DNA of 64,000 bases from positions 2,232,001-2,296,000 of the forward strand of contig CAVVZJ010000001.1 of NCBI GenBank assembly GCA_963752755.1, written 5' to 3'. The translations under genes and the position numbers were made by a program. A model generated the notes under the pieces. It was not told where the DNA came from and ran no database searches. It saw nothing but the letters and a program-made list of their open reading frames with translations. Positions 30,601 to 39,519 of the stretch are shown piece after piece (position 1 is the stretch's first letter; each line of letters begins with the position of its first letter). Source of the DNA: CAVVZJ01 sp963752755. GTDB lineage: Bacteria; Planctomycetota; Planctomycetia; Isosphaerales; Isosphaeraceae.

Positions 30601-31083
30601 GGGCCTCCAGGCCGCGGTGAGGCTGTTGGGCCTGGCGAACGCGAACCGGATTGTCTGATTGCGGAGCGTCGCGCCCGTTGCAGGCTCGGAGATCCGCAGG
30701 GTGAACGAGGGCATCTCCGGGCGGTATTTCTCATCGATCAGGTCGCGGACGATGGAGTACAGATCGCTGAGTTTCCCGTCCGCGTCCCAGAGGTCGATGG
30801 TCCGGTTCGGGGAATTGCGCAGGGCGTTCAGGGCCAGGGCGATCCCCTCGCGGTTACCGTCGATGGACCAGACGACGAGGTCGGCCCGGCGCGGCTTCTC
30901 GGTCACCTTGGCGGAGGTCGGTCGCTCGGTCACCGCGTCCGAATCCTGGCCCGTACCGGAGCTGGGCCACCATTCGGGCAGCGGCACGATCGAGAACGTG
31001 AGCAGGGTGCCCACCAGAACGATCGCGATGGCGCTGCCCCAGCGACGGGCCGGTCGTTTCCGGGATGTCCGCCAGCGGAACAC
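27622..31083 (-). CDS. Unrecognised 1153-aa multipass membrane protein with possible periplasmic ligand-binding domain
   Basis: One N-terminal helix (residues ~13-35), a large soluble region (~45-640), then about seven helices (~650, 751, 794, 905, 964, 1008, 1120) separated by Pro-rich and charged linkers. Parts of the soluble region look like a periplasmic-binding-protein fold: RRIAILYRDS near residue 360, EVEAVGVFGNA near 449 and NGLMVFSGPIPP near 517 mimic alternating beta-strand/loop motifs of type-I binding proteins. No catalytic motif is seen. Start GTG 31083 has GGAGG seven bases upstream and precedes the first helix directly; an in-frame extension to 31350 has low-complexity sequence and no ribosome site. 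Function unknown; receptor-like sensing is inference. Confidence 0.75.
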   Translation of the reverse strand: MFRWRTSRKRPARRWGSAIAIVLVGTLLTFSIVPLPEWWPSSGTGQDSDAVTERPTSAKVTEKPRRADLVVWSIDGNREGIALALNALRNSPNRTIDLWDADGKLSDLYSIVRDLIDEKYRPEMPSFTLRISEPATGATLRNQTIRFAFARPNSLTAAWRPLYESVAAGEPLAALKSRYGGASGGWIGGSDQWGEPDLSPPDPDWLANLSWKDDLLNDLKQFSQSPVVLLGPDSSDEVPALWFLLAILTRDHPDAALPPMICTDATWPVLGQLSTVSCQQGAPAPDGPASRVLTSWVSTLGRALGFSADKEHFRFASADKKRDMDAVTCICREIAGYFIQYARPDDRLVADIHRELVDVRGYRRIAILYRDSLEPRSGAHSPELARRLYGPALSDLFRNKNEASSRAIYLDSPFPKAPAREDDPITYPRRFADWEGQARDVLGPILRFFEREEVEAVGVFGNAADEKSSILKFVHQRLPAVQIFTSEPDWRLESPDPPTVLTTGHADHATSNASDFSGYPLNGLMVFSGPIPPIAFIRNGFQDLNEVALVTGQGQPFLPSIFTYYTSNVVRHLIELPLDRSSYQALKATTRRQETIHNALVKLLRESPTIRDRLQIAPARSSFGQERGVLMLLSDGRLHSITEPRWAEGMWVTGLIPVALVLGFYWFLRSPTPTRREPKAHAETLWAWFFQDRTRNPTTPANDPGAREADQEDTPNSTTPPPPRPDVAGVQDQPESPRDDTSTFGSLLAGRRRITIAVFLVLLILPSVTTGIDIHLLANQVSPSIIPDAHSILPSLYLFLLITVLALWQPEAFLREISGPGRSRLAANQEGDDPTWGLRCFDLSEENLVAEESFDQSFLAWRRHDVIAHLWPGRNVTTDSLGLAIILTLIDAVAGYPLPFGFTKFLVMIYEAMTLWAVITSSLIFRDMARAVHRLPRIFEADPESSDRHLSLMDPEAVRRLGTIFIGVVANGLLIYTLLLISRLPWLGFPRWRWDVVVLGWDIPLGLILFAVSLFIILGYWYYCFRTFQRLIQRIKDAKLRQLTTKRKNRPVIEPRVALASPESVPVPPSPAPEPTSPRLSPPVPARKETETGEELEKRRREILSIPENPWSPGGAWKARVALLVAALTPTISAIFGPWSSVIVNTLRTWFGS

Positions 31084-31365
31084 GGGAGCGCCTCCGGAGA
31101 AACCGAGTCGCGCACGGGAACAAGCTGGGCCAGCGGCCCCAACCTCGCCACGTGGCGAGGGCGACTCGCGCTCCGAGTCGCGTGAGATGGCACGAGTCGA
31201 GCTTAAGGCGAAAGCCAGACCCTGTCGAGGGGGGGGCTGCCGGTCGAATTCGACGGGAAGTCGGACCCATGCGGGATCGGGTCGGACGCCGGAAAGGTCC
31301 GACGGATCGGGGATGGTTCGCGCCGTTCGGGTCCGTTTCGGACCGACCACCGGGACGATCCCGGA

Positions 31366-33273
31366 TCAGAGGACCGGATACGGGTCGGGCGACGCGGCGA
31401 TGAAGGGGTCATCGTGGTGGGTGACGCGATTGCGTCCGCGGCGCTTGGAGCGATAGAGGGCCTCGTCGGCGTTGTGGACGAGCCGGGAGGCGTCGCGGGT
31501 CGAAAGGGAGGCGGTGGAGACGCCGAGGCTGGCGGTCACGTGGCGCAGCGGCCAGGTATGGGAGTCGATCGCCAGGCGAAGGCGATCGGCGAGGACGACG
31601 GCGGCGGTCTGATCGGTGTCGGGCAGAAGGATCAGGAACTCCTCGCCGCCGTAGCGACCGACGAGGTCGTGGGCACGGACCGCGTTGCGCAGGATCGTGG
31701 CGAGCTGTCGGAGGACCTCGTCGCCGGCCTGGTGGCCGAAGTCGTCGTTGTAGTTCTTGAAGTGATCGACGTCGAGCAAGGCGACCGAGAGCGGCAGGCC
31801 GCGTCGGGCCGAGAGCGAGAGGCCGGCTTCCAGGGCTTCGAGGAAGCGTCGGCGGTTGCAGAGACCGGTCAGGCCGTCGGTCCAGGCCAGCTCGCTGAGT
31901 CGCTCGTTCTGGAATTGCAACTCGGATGCAAGCCGCTCGGCCTGGTCGGTGCGGGCGAGGATGTCGGCCTGCATCGTGAGGATCCGGCGGGCGATCTCGA
32001 CGCGGGCGATCAGCTCATGGCGGTCGAGCGGCTTGATGAGGAAGTCGTCGGCCCCGGCGCGAAGGCCCTCGATCCGCTCGGGCGAGCTGGTCCGGGCGGT
32101 CAGGAGCATGACGTAGGTGTAGGGACGCCCTTCCAGTCGACGAATCCGTCGGCAGAGCTCGGGACCTTCCAGGCCGGGCATGGTCCAGTCGGTGAGCACG
32201 AGGGGAACGTGCGCCTTCTGGATGTGCTCCCAGGCCACCAGGCCGTCGGTCGCGACGACGACCGCATGCCCGGCCTCCTCGAGCAGAGCCCGCAGAAGGT
32301 CGGCAACATCGGGGTCGTCCTCGGCAACAAGAATCTTCAGGGGGGGCGGAGATCCGTTTCGATCCAGCCACGGCAGGGCCGGCTCAGGACGGGTCCGGGG
32401 CTCGGACCTGAGATCGGAGGCTTGCGGGAGAGCGGACGGCAAGAGCAGCCGTGAAGTGGCCGGTTTGACCGGGGTGGGCGCGGGCAGGGACGCCTCGAAC
32501 TCCAGCCATCGCAGAAAGACCTCGACGACCGCGGGATCGAGGTGGGTTCCCGCCAGGCCGCGGATGTGCTCCAGAATCCGATCCTGGGGCCAGGCGGGTC
32601 GGTAGGGGCGATCGTGGCTCAGGGCGTCCCAGATGTCCACGGCGGCGAAGATCCGAGCGGCGAGCGGGATCGCCTCACCACGGAGACCCTGGGGGTAGCC
32701 GCTGCCGTCCCAGCGCTCATGGTGGCAATACGGGATTTCCAGGGCCGGCCGCAAGAACGTGATCGGCCAGAGCATTTGCAAGGCGTAGGTCGGGTGCATC
32801 TCCATGATGGCCCACTCCTCGACCGTGAGCGGGCCGGGCTTCAGGAGGATGCTGTCGGGGATGCCCATCTTGCCGATGTCGTGGAGCAAGGCCCCCCGGC
32901 GGATGTGCTCGATCCGCTCCTCGGCGACGCCCATCTCGCGGGCCAGAAGCATGGTCAGGGTCGTGACGCGCTGGCTGTGGCCCTGGGTCTCCTTGTCGCG
33001 CAGCTCCAGAGCCCGCGACCAGCCCTCAATCGTGGCGTCGTAGGCGTGGCGAAGGTCGCGGTGAGAACGCTCCAGGACCTCCAGCAGCGCCGGATCGGTC
33101 AGGAAGGTTGCGGGCCCGTTCCGCTCGGAATCTGGGCCAACGATCGGTGGTGAGCCCTGCGTGGTCAGGCTCGAAAGCGGCTCCGACCACCACCCCGACT
33201 CACGATTGATCTCGATGCGACCCGGATCCTGGTCCGGCAACGGACCGGGTTCCGATGTACTGAGTCGTGCCAT
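31366..33273 (-). CDS. HD-GYP, receiver and GGDEF fusion protein
   Basis: A 635-residue c-di-GMP protein with both activities encoded. HD-GYP domain (residues ~75-270) keeps HDIGKMGIPD and HHERWDGSGYPQGLRG. A receiver domain (~318-435) has ILVAEDDPD, DWTMPG with the likely phosphoacceptor Asp, and LIKPLD. A GGDEF domain (~465-620) has GRYGGEEF, i.e. an intact active site, plus the upstream WTDGLTGLCNRRRF. It could both make and degrade the second messenger, with the receiver switching between them. ATG 33273 is preferred for GGGAG upstream; other in-frame starts at 33297 and 33309 are less likely. Confidence 0.93.
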   Translation of the reverse strand: MARLSTSEPGPLPDQDPGRIEINRESGWWSEPLSSLTTQGSPPIVGPDSERNGPATFLTDPALLEVLERSHRDLRHAYDATIEGWSRALELRDKETQGHSQRVTTLTMLLAREMGVAEERIEHIRRGALLHDIGKMGIPDSILLKPGPLTVEEWAIMEMHPTYALQMLWPITFLRPALEIPYCHHERWDGSGYPQGLRGEAIPLAARIFAAVDIWDALSHDRPYRPAWPQDRILEHIRGLAGTHLDPAVVEVFLRWLEFEASLPAPTPVKPATSRLLLPSALPQASDLRSEPRTRPEPALPWLDRNGSPPPLKILVAEDDPDVADLLRALLEEAGHAVVVATDGLVAWEHIQKAHVPLVLTDWTMPGLEGPELCRRIRRLEGRPYTYVMLLTARTSSPERIEGLRAGADDFLIKPLDRHELIARVEIARRILTMQADILARTDQAERLASELQFQNERLSELAWTDGLTGLCNRRRFLEALEAGLSLSARRGLPLSVALLDVDHFKNYNDDFGHQAGDEVLRQLATILRNAVRAHDLVGRYGGEEFLILLPDTDQTAAVVLADRLRLAIDSHTWPLRHVTASLGVSTASLSTRDASRLVHNADEALYRSKRRGRNRVTHHDDPFIAASPDPYPVL

Positions 33274-33454
33274 GGAAGCACTCCCGCTCGACTCCATGAT
33301 TGGTTCCACGGCGGCGCAGCGCGGCTCGCGGTCTCCAATCGGGAGTGTAGGTCAGGAACGCCTCAACACGCTATCGAGAGGAGTGAGTGTGGATTCCTGT
33401 CATCAGGCAGGGGACCACGTCTGGATGATGAGTTCCCATGGTGGGTCGAAGGAA

Positions 33455-34935
33455 TCATGCGGAGCGTCGAAGGGAGTCTGGCGATCGGTCGGCTTCACGT
33501 CGGGTCGGGGCCAGGAAGGCCCGGGGGGAGGCGGGACCGGCCAGGAGCAGGGCGTCACCGGGACGGGCCAGGGTGACGGCCAGGTCAAAGGCACGGCGGA
33601 GGTCGGTTTCGACCAGGACGCGGCCAGGGCGGCGAAAGCCGGCCAGAAGATCGTCGAGGACGGCGTCGGGGTCGCCCCGAAACGAGTCGGCGAGGGTCGC
33701 CACCACGGCATCCGCTCCAGACTCGGCTGCGTGGCCCAGGGTGTGGAGGTAGGACGGGTCGTCCGGGCCCTCGGCCGCGACGACGCAGACGACCCGACGG
33801 GCGCCCGCCTCGCGGAGCATGGCCAGAGCCTCGGCCAGCTCATGGGCATTGCGAGCCAGGTCCCGACGGCAGGAGATCCCGGCGCGGGGGTGTTGAGCGG
33901 TTCCATCCGACCGGGCAGGACGGCGACCGATTCGAGTCCGCTGGCGACCGTCTCGGCCCCGATGCCGAGAGCCTGAGCCATCGCCGACGCGGCGAGCGCC
34001 GAGGCCAGGTTGCGACGGCCGATCAGGCGAAGCCGAACCGGCGTTTCCTTGTCGAAACCCGTGATGAGAAAACGCGTTCCGGCTTCGTCGAGGCATGCCC
34101 GGGCGGCGGAGACATCGGCCGGGCCTTCCAGGGCGTAGGCGACGCGACGGGCTTCCAGGTTCACGGCGCCGAGCAACTCGGCGTCCGGGTCGTCGTTGCG
34201 GACGACGGCGATCCCGCCGGGCCGCACGCGACGGAAGAGCCGCGCCTGGGCTTGCCGGGCGGTGAAGGCCGCGGGGGCAACGAGGTCGGGCGCGTGAACG
34301 CCGGTGGTCAGGGCGCCGGAGAGGGCCAGTGCGTCGGCGTCGTGACGCTGGAGCATGGCGTCCGAGAAGGCAACCACGGCGGTCTCGCAACGGCGCTCGA
34401 CCATCCGGCCGAGCATCTCGGCCAGTTCGCCCGAGTCGGGCTCGACGGGCCGGGCGGGGTACGAGACGACACCGTCGGACCAGCCCGAGGCACCGATCAG
34501 CCCAACGCGGCGACCGTGGGCCTGGAGGATCGCTCGGAGCCAGAGTGCGGTGGCCGTCTTGCCGGTCGTGCCGGCGATCCCGATGACCGTGAGAGCCTCG
34601 CTCGGGTCGCCGGCCAGCGCCTGGCTGATCCGGGCATAGGCCCGGCGGGCGTCGGGCACGATGACTTGCAGTCGGCCGGCCTCCGCCGAGGGTCGCTCAA
34701 CGACCACGGCGGCCGCGCCGCGTTCCAGCGCGAGGCCGACGAAGTCGTGGCCGTCGAGCCGACGGCCGCGGAGGGCGATGAAGACCTGGCCGGGGTCGAG
34801 CCGTCGGGTGTCGGTCGAGCAACCCGAGACGACGAGGTCGGAAACGCCGGCGAAGGTCGCCTCCGGGAGCAGTCGCCTCAGGCTCACTGCGGGGATGCCC
34901 CGCTGGGCGGAACGGTCCACGAACCAGCGCACCAT
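33455..34935 (-). CDS. Divergent Mur ligase (MurE-like) with apparent frameshift
   Basis: The N-terminal two-thirds match a Mur ligase: a UDP-sugar-binding-like domain (GCSTDTRRLDPGQVFIALRG), an ATP loop GIAGTTGKTA (residues ~120-129), a middle region with VVRNDDPDAE, and a C-terminal Rossmann-like region. After about 33870 the frame switches, near a five-G run; the continuation is DLARNAHELAEALAMLREAG to RRSA. Mur ligases join an amino acid to a UDP-MurNAc-peptide. The C-terminus lacks the DNPR motif of diaminopimelate-adding MurE, so substrate use may differ. Start ATG 34935, with GGAGG nine bases upstream. Confidence 0.8.
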
Positions 34936-35170
34936 CGGCACTTGCCTCCTTGCTTGCCGGCCTCAGGTTCAACGGGCTCGTCGAGCCGAACGGGGCCGCC
35001 CGCGTCATGCCTCAGGCCCCGTCGGCGAGCGGCATTCTTGGCCAGGTCCGGAAAAAAGGCAATGCCAGACTTCTTGGCCGGCCGATGATGTTCGAATGGG
35101 CGTCGGAGGCGAGCCGGGGAGAGTCGTCCCGGCTCTCCATACGGTCCCGCCTTCCCGGAGGACTCACCCC

Positions 35171-35950
35171 TTGAGCCGGACCACCACCCCGCCCGCCGGA
35201 GCTTCGGGCAAATGCCAGATCTGCGGTCACGCCTTTCCCACCGAGGAGCTGATGCCTGGCCGGCTCGTTCGCGACCCAATTGCCCGCACGATTCGCAAGG
35301 CCCGGCCCGACTGGAACCCTGACGGTTTCATCTGCCTCGACGACCTCAACCGCTTCCGCGCTCAGCACGTCGAGGACGTGCTGGCCGAGGAGCGCGGGGC
35401 CTTGACGGATCTGGAGTCGGAGGTTGTCCGCAGCCTTGAGGAACAGGAGACGGTCAGCCGCGACGTGAATGCCGCCTTCGAGCGCCAGCTCACCCTGGGC
35501 GAGCGGGCGTCAGACCAGATCGCCGAGTTCGGCGGAAGCTGGGGATTCATCCTCCTGTTCGGTGGCGTGATGCTCGCCTGGATCGCGCTAAACACCTCGG
35601 CCCTTCTGAGTCGGCCGTTTGACCCGTTTCCCTACATCCTGTTGAACCTCGTGCTTTCCTGTCTGGCCGCGATCCAGGCTCCGATCATCATGATGAGTCA
35701 GAACCGCCAGGAGGCCAAGGACCGCCTCCGCAGTGAGAACGACTACCGCATCAACCTCAAAGCCGAGCTGGAGATCCGCGCTTTGCACGCCAAGATCGAC
35801 CTGCTCCTGACCCACCAGTGGCAACGCCTGCTGGAGATCCAGAAGATCCAGATGGAGATGATGCAGGAGTTGATCCAGGCCCGCGAGCACGAGCAGCGAA
35901 CGCCGACGGACGTTTCCCCCGACCCGAAGACGACGGAGGGATCTTCGTAG
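35171..35950 (+). CDS. DUF1003 membrane protein
   Basis: 259 residues. N-terminal Cys pair (KCQICGHAF), then a coiled-coil stretch (~75-110), then the DUF1003 core with two helices: GSWGFILLFGGVMLAWIALN (residues ~121-140) and PYILLNLVLSCLAAIQAPII (~155-175), followed by NRQEAKDRLRSENDYRINLKAE and a long C-terminal helix. DUF1003 proteins are inner-membrane proteins of unknown function. TTG 35171 is chosen because a GGAGG site lies nine bases before it, though ATG is not available close by. The stop overlaps the left arm of the 35950-36006 inverted repeat. Confidence 0.85.
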   Translation: MSRTTTPPAGASGKCQICGHAFPTEELMPGRLVRDPIARTIRKARPDWNPDGFICLDDLNRFRAQHVEDVLAEERGALTDLESEVVRSLEEQETVSRDVNAAFERQLTLGERASDQIAEFGGSWGFILLFGGVMLAWIALNTSALLSRPFDPFPYILLNLVLSCLAAIQAPIIMMSQNRQEAKDRLRSENDYRINLKAELEIRALHAKIDLLLTHQWQRLLEIQKIQMEMMQELIQAREHEQRTPTDVSPDPKTTEGSS

Positions 35951-36006
35951 TGGGCTCCGCCCACCGATCTATCAACGCCACAAGAGGATCGGTGGGCAGA
36001 GCCCAC
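35950..36006. terminator. 20-bp nested inverted repeat between convergent genes
   Basis: Arms 35950-35969 and 35987-36006 match as inverses at 19 of 20 positions, loop 17 bases. Each arm itself contains a 15-base palindrome (GTGGGC-xxx-GCCCAC). It lies between the stops of DUF1003 (+) and the M48 protease (-). A bidirectional terminator fits best; a REP- or MITE-like element is an alternative. Confidence 0.6.
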
Positions 36007-36007
36007 C

Positions 36008-37476
36008 CTACAAGATTGGGCGGGCCAGGCTCCAGAGCCAGAGGGCCAGACCGGAGACGAGGAGCAGAACGAGGCCGAGCGTCAGGCGGAGGCGGACCAG
36101 GCTGCGCTGGAAGCGGCGAACGGCATCGGGGCGTCCGGAGAGCGTGTGGAGGAAGGAGATCCGGCGAGCGATGCTGCCGTGTCGCCAGGAACGGGAGCGG
36201 GGGGCGATACCGTTGAGATCGGCGACGTCGGCCAGGGCGTCGGCGAAGATCCGGATACCCTCGGGGCAGGGGTCGGCGGGGGGGAGACGGTTAACGGCGA
36301 GGCGTTAGGGTCGTCGTGGGGCGGGCAGTCGGGTCGGCCGCAGGAGACGACGCGGCAGCCGAAGACGTCGGCCTGGCGCTCGAAGCGGCGGGAGAGGAAG
36401 CCGAAGACGAGAAAGAAGTAGAGGCCCAGGCCGGTCAGGGCCGCAGTCCACTGGGCGATCTCCAGCGCCGTCGGGTTGCCGATCAGACCGGCCGTCCAGC
36501 TCCGCGGGCCGAGGCCGGCGTTCACGGCCAGATCGATCAAGGTGCCGACGCCCATGCTCCCGAGGAAGAAAAGGCCGAAGTAATAGAAGTGGCGGTGGGC
36601 GACGTGTCCGATCTCATGGCCGAAGACGGCCTCGATCTGCTCGGGCTCAAGACGCTCGATCATGGCGTCGGAGATCAGGACGTAGCGGAACCAGGGCAAG
36701 GCACCCGTGACGCCCGCGTTGACCACGACGCCGCCGGTGTCCCAGACCAGCAAGTCGGTGTAGCGGAACCGGAACCGTCGGGCCAGGCGTTCGAGCCGGT
36801 CGCGGAGCGGTCCGCGAGGCAGCGAGCGGGCAGGCCAGGAAAGGCGGACGAACGCCGGCGAGAGGATCAGAACCAACGCCCCCATCACGGCGATGCAGGC
36901 GAGCTGAACCCGCAGGTCATCTTCGAAGCTCGGCCAGTAACGCCTCAGGAGGTCGCGGCCGAGTCCGTAGATCAAGGCCATCGGCAGGACCGTCCCCAGC
37001 GACTGACGGGCCTTGAGCACCAGGTAGCGGCCGAGCCGCAGGCCAGCGACCGACGGCCGCAAGGCCCGCTCAGCCGCATACAGACCCCACCAGGCGAGCC
37101 CCTGGGCGACGAAGAACGGCAGGAGCGTCGCGGCCTCGTCGAGCAGGAGCATCCGACGAAGCCCGAGGTTCCAGGCCACCAGCCGCGGCCATTCGAGCCA
37201 GTAGATGGCCCAGCCGAAGACGGCGAGCGCCAGGAGGTCCACGCCGCGTGAGGCCCAGTGCAGGCCGCGTCGCAGCGCCGACTTCGGGCGGGTCCGGCCG
37301 CTGGCCTGACGGGTCATCCAGGCCCCGAGAACCCAGGATACGACGCCGACCAGCAGGAGACCCAGAGCGAGCGCGTAGAAATGATGCCTCGCCTCCCGAT
37401 CCGGCAACGGACGGAAACCTGACCGCTCGCCAAAGCCGAAGGCCAGGATGATCGCGACCAGCAGCGGCAGGGGCAT
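36008..37476 (-). CDS. M48-family zinc metallopeptidase, membrane-bound (one apparent frameshift)
   Basis: An N-terminal multi-helix region (residues ~1-210 with about five hydrophobic segments) and a zinc protease domain with HEIGHVAHRH and downstream FERQADVFG, whose Glu is the expected third ligand. The ~489-residue length is normal for M48 proteins with extended membrane parts. The frame slips near 36278-36310, which includes a seven-G run, after VSCGRPDCPPHDDPNA; the continuation NRLPPADPCPEGIRIFADAL ends at 36008. Such proteases act in membrane or envelope protein quality control; no specific target is inferred. Start ATG 37476 without a strong ribosome site. Confidence 0.85.
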
Positions 37477-37631
37477 CGACAGGGCTCAACCAGGACAGGA
37501 CGATTCGTGCCCGGAAACCGGGTCTCAAGCGGCCCAGGGCGGAGGACCGAGGAGGCCGCATCTCGGAAGCGGAAGCGTGCGGCGTTTCTCCCCGGACCTC
37601 GGCCGGGCCATCCGATCGGGTCGGGACGGGG

Positions 37632-38309
37632 TCAGACGGCGGCGGCGCCGACGACGATCAACTGGATGGGAACGGGCTTGGCCTCGGCTTCCCCGGCCTT
37701 GACGGACAAGGGGAGCACGGCGCCCCAGAGGTCGTTCTGGTCGTCGTGGCTGATGGCGGGGGGCTGGGTGCCGTCCGGCGTGCGGACCATCATCAGCACG
37801 GCGGGGTGGTTCGTGCCGGCGGCGTCGGCGCTCTTGCGTTCGAGAACCTTCTCGTCCAGGTCGGCGACCTTCTCGTCCTGCTTGGCGGGCACGAGCAGGC
37901 CGAAATCCCGGTAAGGGCTCACGCCGAGGTGGTCGCCGTTGATCGGCTGGAGGCCATAGCGGAGGGTGTACAGACCGGGCACGATCGCCTGATCCCGGTA
38001 GTCGTAACCCTCCTCGTGATACCGGGCCGCGCCGAGCAATTCGCCTTCCTTGAGGAAGGGGAAGAGGATCGCTCCTTTCGGGCCTCCCGGCGCCTGCTCG
38101 GTGGGGACGGCCTTGCGGAGCCAGACATCCACGAACGGCTTGCCGTCCTTGGTGACGCGGAAGCCGGAGTCGGTCAGGGCGCCTTTGATGTCGGCGTTCA
38201 GGGCATCGGGCGGCGCTTCCTTCAGAGGAGCGACCTTGTAGTCCTGGGCCCTGGCGGTCAGCGGAGTGAGGCCGAGCAAGGCGACCAGCAGAAGGCGTTG
38301 CATGGGCAT
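37632..38309 (-). CDS. Secreted hypothetical protein, 225 aa
   Basis: Signal peptide (RLLLVALLGLTPLTARAQ, residues ~5-22) then a beta-rich mature domain with no recognised motif. Features seen are LNADIKGALTDSGFRVTKDG, DVWLRKAV and a region with GLYTLRYGLQPINGDHLG, similar in style to planctomycete extracytoplasmic proteins of unknown function. Start ATG 38309; a second ATG at 38303 is equally possible. It lies downstream of the DUF1326 protein with a 327-base gap, so co-transcription is uncertain. Confidence 0.65.
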   Translation of the reverse strand: MPMQRLLLVALLGLTPLTARAQDYKVAPLKEAPPDALNADIKGALTDSGFRVTKDGKPFVDVWLRKAVPTEQAPGGPKGAILFPFLKEGELLGAARYHEEGYDYRDQAIVPGLYTLRYGLQPINGDHLGVSPYRDFGLLVPAKQDEKVADLDEKVLERKSADAAGTNHPAVLMMVRTPDGTQPPAISHDDQNDLWGAVLPLSVKAGEAEAKPVPIQLIVVGAAAV

Positions 38310-38636
38310 GGTCAGTAGGTTCCTGGTCTGTCGTATCGCGCTGGCGGGATCAGTGGAATTCTGGCAAACGGGTCCACGAAGCCGCAAACCGACGCGGCGG
38401 CCCGCCGTCGGACGCCCGGACAAGTCCGGGCCGCGCTGGCCGACGGTGGCTCCCCTCTTTGGTCGGGGAGACCATGTAAGTTTAACCCCGACGCAGGCCT
38501 TCGGGAAGGCTCCGGCGGGGAAGGGAAGGATCGATGACGAATGGTCGGTCGGTATCCGATGGTCCACGTCGGGCAACAACACCTCGACCATGGACCATCA
38601 GACATCGACCCATCCCGGTGGGGGCGATCGATCAAA
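38310..38636. other. 327-base intergenic region
   Basis: No gene. A 6-bp stem with a two-base loop at 38497-38510 and a loose CTCCCC/GGGGAG pairing around 38445-38470 are the only structures found. It may hold the promoter for the leftward 225-aa protein, but no clear -35/-10 pair stands out. Confidence 0.4.
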
Positions 38637-39346
38637 TCAATAGCGGAAGTGGCCGACGAAGCTGCTGCGGCAGTTCGGGTCGTTCCAGTTGGTGCCGAGG
38701 CCGGCGCCCTTGAAGGCGTGGGCCAGGGTGTAGGCGGGCTGAGCCTCGACGCCGCGGGAGAGGGGCTGATACTCGACGACCTCGTTGCCGCAGAGGTGGT
38801 CACCCTCGTCGAGCGGACGGGTGTTGATCTCGGCCAGGCCGGGGACGGTCAGCATGCCCTGCGGGGCGGTGGGCATCGAGCCGTGGGCAGCGTGGGTGTC
38901 ATCGGCGCTGGCGGCGGCGTGATCCTCGACGAAGACGTGGACCGAAGCGGTCTTGACGCCGACGACGTGCTGGAACCGCTCGCCGCCGAGGGCCTTGGCC
39001 ATCGCAATCAGGGCCGCTCGCTGGGCGGGGCTGGCGGTCTTCTCGACGATCAAGACGGCTTCGGCCTTCGACGGGTCGTCCTTGGAGAAGGTCGTGGTCC
39101 CGCGGACGGCCGCCGCCACGGCCAGGCCGCTCAGATCGACCCCGTCCCAGGCGCCTTCGGTGACCTTCCAGGCCAGAACGGCCTGGTGGCCGGTCAGGAA
39201 GATCTCAGAGTTGGAGAAGCACGGGCCGGTATAGACGTCGGCCGTGCGAGCCTCGATATAGTCGCCCTGGACGCGGGCCGCCGTCTCGGTCGGGGCGGCG
39301 CCGGCCGCTGCCAGGCGCCGCAGAGTGCGACGATCGTTTGCAACAT
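38637..39346 (-). CDS. DUF1326 domain protein, exported (frameshift in signal peptide)
   Basis: The body matches the DUF1326 family: GDYIEARTADVYTGPCFSNSEIF with a conserved Cys, LTGHQAVLAWKVTEGAWDGV, VRGTTTFSKDD and a C-terminal NWNDPNCRSSFVGHFRY, giving a second Cys. Function of the family is not established. The open frame extends back without an ATG; the best start is ATG 39346 (MLQTIVALCG) in another frame, with AGGAG ten bases before, joined by an indel around 39310-39318 to AAAGAAPTETAA. This would be a signal peptide. Confidence 0.72.
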
Positions 39347-39519
39347 CGCGTGTCGCTCCTGTTGGGAAGCTTCGATCAGATCAAAGGAAAGTCACTCCGG
39401 GATTTTACCCGCGTAACCCTGATTCTTGGGAGGACCCCCGACAGGAGTCAAGTCCCGCTCGGGGAATCCGCGTCCATGGGCCGGGCTGGAGAGCCCGTGC
39501 GCAGGCCATCGCGATCCCA

